From: Funneliformis mosseae | Lineage: Eukaryota > Glomeromycota > Glomeromycetes > Glomerales > Glomeraceae | Assembly (NCBI GenBank): GCA_910592005.1 | Contig: CAJVPP010000345.1 | Span: 1-35,353, forward strand | DNA: 35,353 nucleotides | Direction: 5' to 3' | Shown: in pieces, positions 33,077 through 35,353 of the stretch | How the letters are laid out: each line of letters starts with the position of its first letter | Numbering within the stretch: position 1 is the first letter of the stretch | The notes under the pieces: model-generated | Databases searched by the model: none | Seen by the model: only the letters and a program-made list of their open reading frames with translations | What the model was told of the DNA's origin: nothing | Translations under genes and position numbers: made by a program

Positions 33077-35128
33077 ATGACTGAAAAAAAAACGCTCGCA
33101 ATAACAACTCTAAACCTAACCAAGTTCATTTCTCTTCTATAGAGAACGACCAACAACAACAACGCCTAGCTAAAAAACAATATATTGAACAACTAACACA
33201 AACAGAAACTACAAACGTCTCTAGAAGCAACTCTAATAGCCCTACAGACATGGAGGTTGAAACTTCGCTCCCCAACACTTTAGACAAGGGAAAAAGCTCT
33301 GAAACTTCCGACAATAATACCAATATCCCCCTTGATGAAGACCAAGCCTTTGACACTTCTGAAAATGGCCTTAATAACAAACAAAATAAAAAAAATGAAA
33401 TCCACTTAGAACGCGAAACTGAAGCCCCAATTTACTTCGCTTACTGCGCCGCAGATAAGTTTTACCCTGGAAAATCCAATAGAGAAAAACAAAACGAAGC
33501 ATGTGATTTATTTGCACTATACTACTCGTCTTTTATTGATGCATCAATCTGTGTTCACTCTGAGGACTCAACAAAGAAAATCGTCTGAATTGGCTTTACG
33601 TCACATGTTGAAGCAAATAATGCAATTACACTTTAATCTCCATGTTTGAAAAATAACACGTTTTTACCCCTTACAATCAAACCAATAGCTAAGTATATCC
33701 CTGAGTTGTCGATCCGTCTTACTGAGATCCCGATCTCTACTACTGAATCAAACATTAGATCAACTTTTTCTTTTTTTTGGAAAGATCTCCTGTTGCATCA
33801 TGTCCACTAAAAACCTTTGGCAGCAAGCTACCCTTACATTTGAACAAGACACAGACATGACTACCTTGAACAAACTTAATAGCTACTTTGTCCTTAAAGA
33901 CTTAGTCAGAGTCCACCCCTGTACTATGTCAGTTGAAGACGTTAGAAAGAAATCAGAATTTTCATTGAAACTGACTAATCTCCCACTTGACACAAATGGA
34001 CGCCATCTAATCTCTATCAGTAATGCCATTGAAGCGATTGCCTGGGTCATCCCAAAATCACGTGCTAACTACAGAAATTTACAATACGCCATTTTCTATT
34101 TTAAAACCAAAGAATCTATGAAAGCAGCAAAAAATGGAGAAACGTACTTCCTTGATAGAAAACGATTAATCTGGACTGATCCTAATGCAAAACTCTGCTT
34201 CAATTGTCAAGTTCCAGAACACCAATTGCAGAATTGTCATAAAAATCGTTTAGCCCCACAAGATTGACAAACTCAACACTTATATCAGCGCTACCAACTT
34301 GCACAGTTTCATAATTATAAAGTACCTGTTATTATGCCTAGGCCACCAACTCTCCCTAAAAAACAACAAAATACAGAAAAACCTAAACCAAGCCAACTAC
34401 ATAACAATACCACTGATAAACTTAAACCTGATAGTACTATTACTCCGCCTAATAATCAAACATCATTTCCTAAGACCAAACCATCAAATGATATTTGAAA
34501 CCCGCAATGTATCGCTCCAATCTGTCCTATCAACAATAAAGGAGAACAAACCCTTGATGCTAGTATATATGCATCACATCACTGGGCTGATGATACGTTA
34601 GACGAGTTTTGTATGCTGCAAGTTATCCAAAACCAACCATCCCAACTTGAACTACTCGCTCAGATCTCCAACCAACTGTTAGCTATCTCTAAGCAACTCG
34701 CTAAAATGGAGTCAGAACTCCACTCAACTGCAAATCGAGTTGCTACAGTTGAAAAAGTCCTTAATATTAACGTTCTACTCCCCTATCAAGCAGAGTTACT
34801 TAACAAATCCTTTAACGAAGATGGTATGGGAACTGAAGAATATACTTACGTAGCTGGTCCCTATACAAAAGACAACATTATCGCCAAATAATCTGCTGAA
34901 CTTATTATCTTGAGAGAAGAAAACACTCTCCTTAAAACCAACCTCAAACATAATATAACCAAACTCAATAATGCAGGACGTGCTATCGCTAATATGCAAC
35001 GAATCCTGCAAACATAACTTCAAATCAATCCAGATGCCTTTACGGCTATTGAAGAAGTTGCTCCCCCTTCTAGCTATGAAAAAACAGTTGACGGTGTCTT
35101 TATCCCCTCTACCCCTAAATATTTTTAA
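33077..35128 (+). pseudogene. LINE ORF1: RRM-like segments, CCHC knuckle, coiled coil; broken
   Basis: ORF1 would bind the element's RNA. A Gln/Asn-rich N-terminus precedes an RRM-like segment split by a frameshift at the T8 run 33771-33778 (IRLTEIPISTTESNIRSTF on one side, MSTKNLWQQATLTF on the other). A second RRM-like segment follows (SLKLTNLPLDTNGRHL ... YAIFYFKTKE), then a CCHC knuckle CFNCQVPEHQLQNC (34196-34237), a Pro/Thr/Asn linker and a heptad-rich coiled coil at about 34640-34770. Six in-frame stops interrupt it: TGA 33586, TAA 33634, TGA 34265, TGA 34496, TAA 34889, TAA 35015. All are one transition away from Trp, Arg or Gln codons. The start is uncertain: ATG 33077 needs a shift at the A9 run 33084-33092; ATG 33250 is in frame. 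The terminal TAA (35126-35128) overlaps the ORF2 ATG. Confidence 0.75.
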
Positions 35129-35353
35129 TGATTGATATTTCACAGAATTTTAAACGGGTTAGCCCCAGTGACCCAATATCAAACAAAAAAATAACAAATA
35201 CTAACAATATCCATAATTTACTTTCGACCAATAATACCTTATCCTCTCGGCTCAACATTGCGACACATAATGTTTACTCTTTCATTCAACCACAAAAACA
35301 ACAATTTCTGCTCAATACTTACAATATTAATCACTTAGATATAATAGGTCTTC
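35128..35353 (+). CDS. LINE ORF2, N-terminal fragment (AP-endonuclease domain)
   Basis: The frame opens with ATG inside the TAATG overlap and stays open for 75 codons to the window edge. After an Asn/Ser-rich leader it reaches SRLNIATHNVYSF and then INHLDIIGL. These are the first two conserved strands of the endonuclease/exonuclease/phosphatase fold, with the Asn of THN in the position of motif I. Reverse transcriptase and RNase H would lie beyond the window. The visible part has no stop or shift, unlike ORF1, so whether the whole ORF is intact cannot be judged. Confidence 0.75.
   Translation, partial: MIDISQNFKRVSPSDPISNKKITNTNNIHNLLSTNNTLSSRLNIATHNVYSFIQPQKQQFLLNTYNINHLDIIGL

Larger units (their letters stand above)
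33037..35353 (+). mobile_element. Non-LTR retrotransposon (LINE), 5' part
   Basis: A sharp composition change near 33037 marks the probable 5' end. It is followed by a short leader, ORF1 and the start of ORF2, which runs off the window. The ORF order and the endonuclease at the ORF2 start fit APE-type LINEs. Less AT decay than the neighbouring relics implies a later insertion, although ORF1 is already broken. It is on the same strand as the much older RNase H relic at 21.1-21.6 kb. Confidence 0.8.

Noticed and set aside
33077..35128. Alternative genetic code with TAA/TAG/TGA read as amino acids
   Set aside because: All island genes end at ordinary stops at the expected family lengths and lack internal stops, so the stops in ORF1 are mutations.
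1..35353. CRISPR arrays, operons, bacterial promoters or ribosome-binding sites
   Set aside because: The genes are spliced eukaryotic genes; the tandem repeats seen are minisatellites without unique equal-length spacers.

Overview
The window is eukaryotic nuclear DNA from an extremely AT-rich, intron-bearing genome. Short GT-AG introns (about 40-140 bp), compact genes, and long wastelands of decayed transposons fit an early-diverging fungus. My best guess is an arbuscular mycorrhizal fungus (Glomeromycotina, Rhizophagus-like), inferred from overall style and not from any database match.

Layout. 1-3.6 kb is AT-rich repeat DNA with a transposase C-terminal relic and a 733-bp palindromic TA-flanked foldback element. 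3.6-10.8 kb has no convincing gene but is compositionally more complex than the repeat DNA. It holds two related hairpin-forming sequences about 330 bp apart, a further possible multi-stem sequence, a 14-bp palindrome and a pair of GACGTC sites.

10.8-19.7 kb is a gene island with seven genes: a Ser/Thr protein kinase (two exons, +); a nine-exon AN1 zinc-finger/ubiquitin-like protein of the ZFAND1/Cuz1 group (-); an orphan 101-residue protein (+) divergent from it; DAD1/Ost2 (three exons, -); the spliceosomal core protein SmD2 (three exons, +), divergent from DAD1; mitochondrial ribosomal protein bL34m (two exons, -), convergent with SmD2; and an intronless GDP-fucose protein O-fucosyltransferase-like type II membrane protein (-). 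Most are housekeeping functions (splicing, N-glycosylation, mitochondrial translation, proteasome/p97 stress handling). They are not one pathway; they share short divergent promoters.

19.7-33.0 kb is very AT-rich transposon graveyard: a LINE RNase H relic, a 231-bp dispersed repeat with a second copy 10.35 kb away, a complete but inactivated 2.7-kb pogo/Tigger-type DNA transposon with matching ends, and paired minisatellite arrays. 33.0-35.35 kb is the 5' part of a less decayed LINE: ORF1 with RRM-like segments, a CCHC knuckle and a coiled coil, overlapping by TAATG the start of ORF2 (AP-endonuclease domain), which runs off the window.

A recurring theme is that stop codons and lost catalytic or zinc residues in the transposon relics are explained by C-to-T / G-to-A transitions, while the genes of the island are intact.
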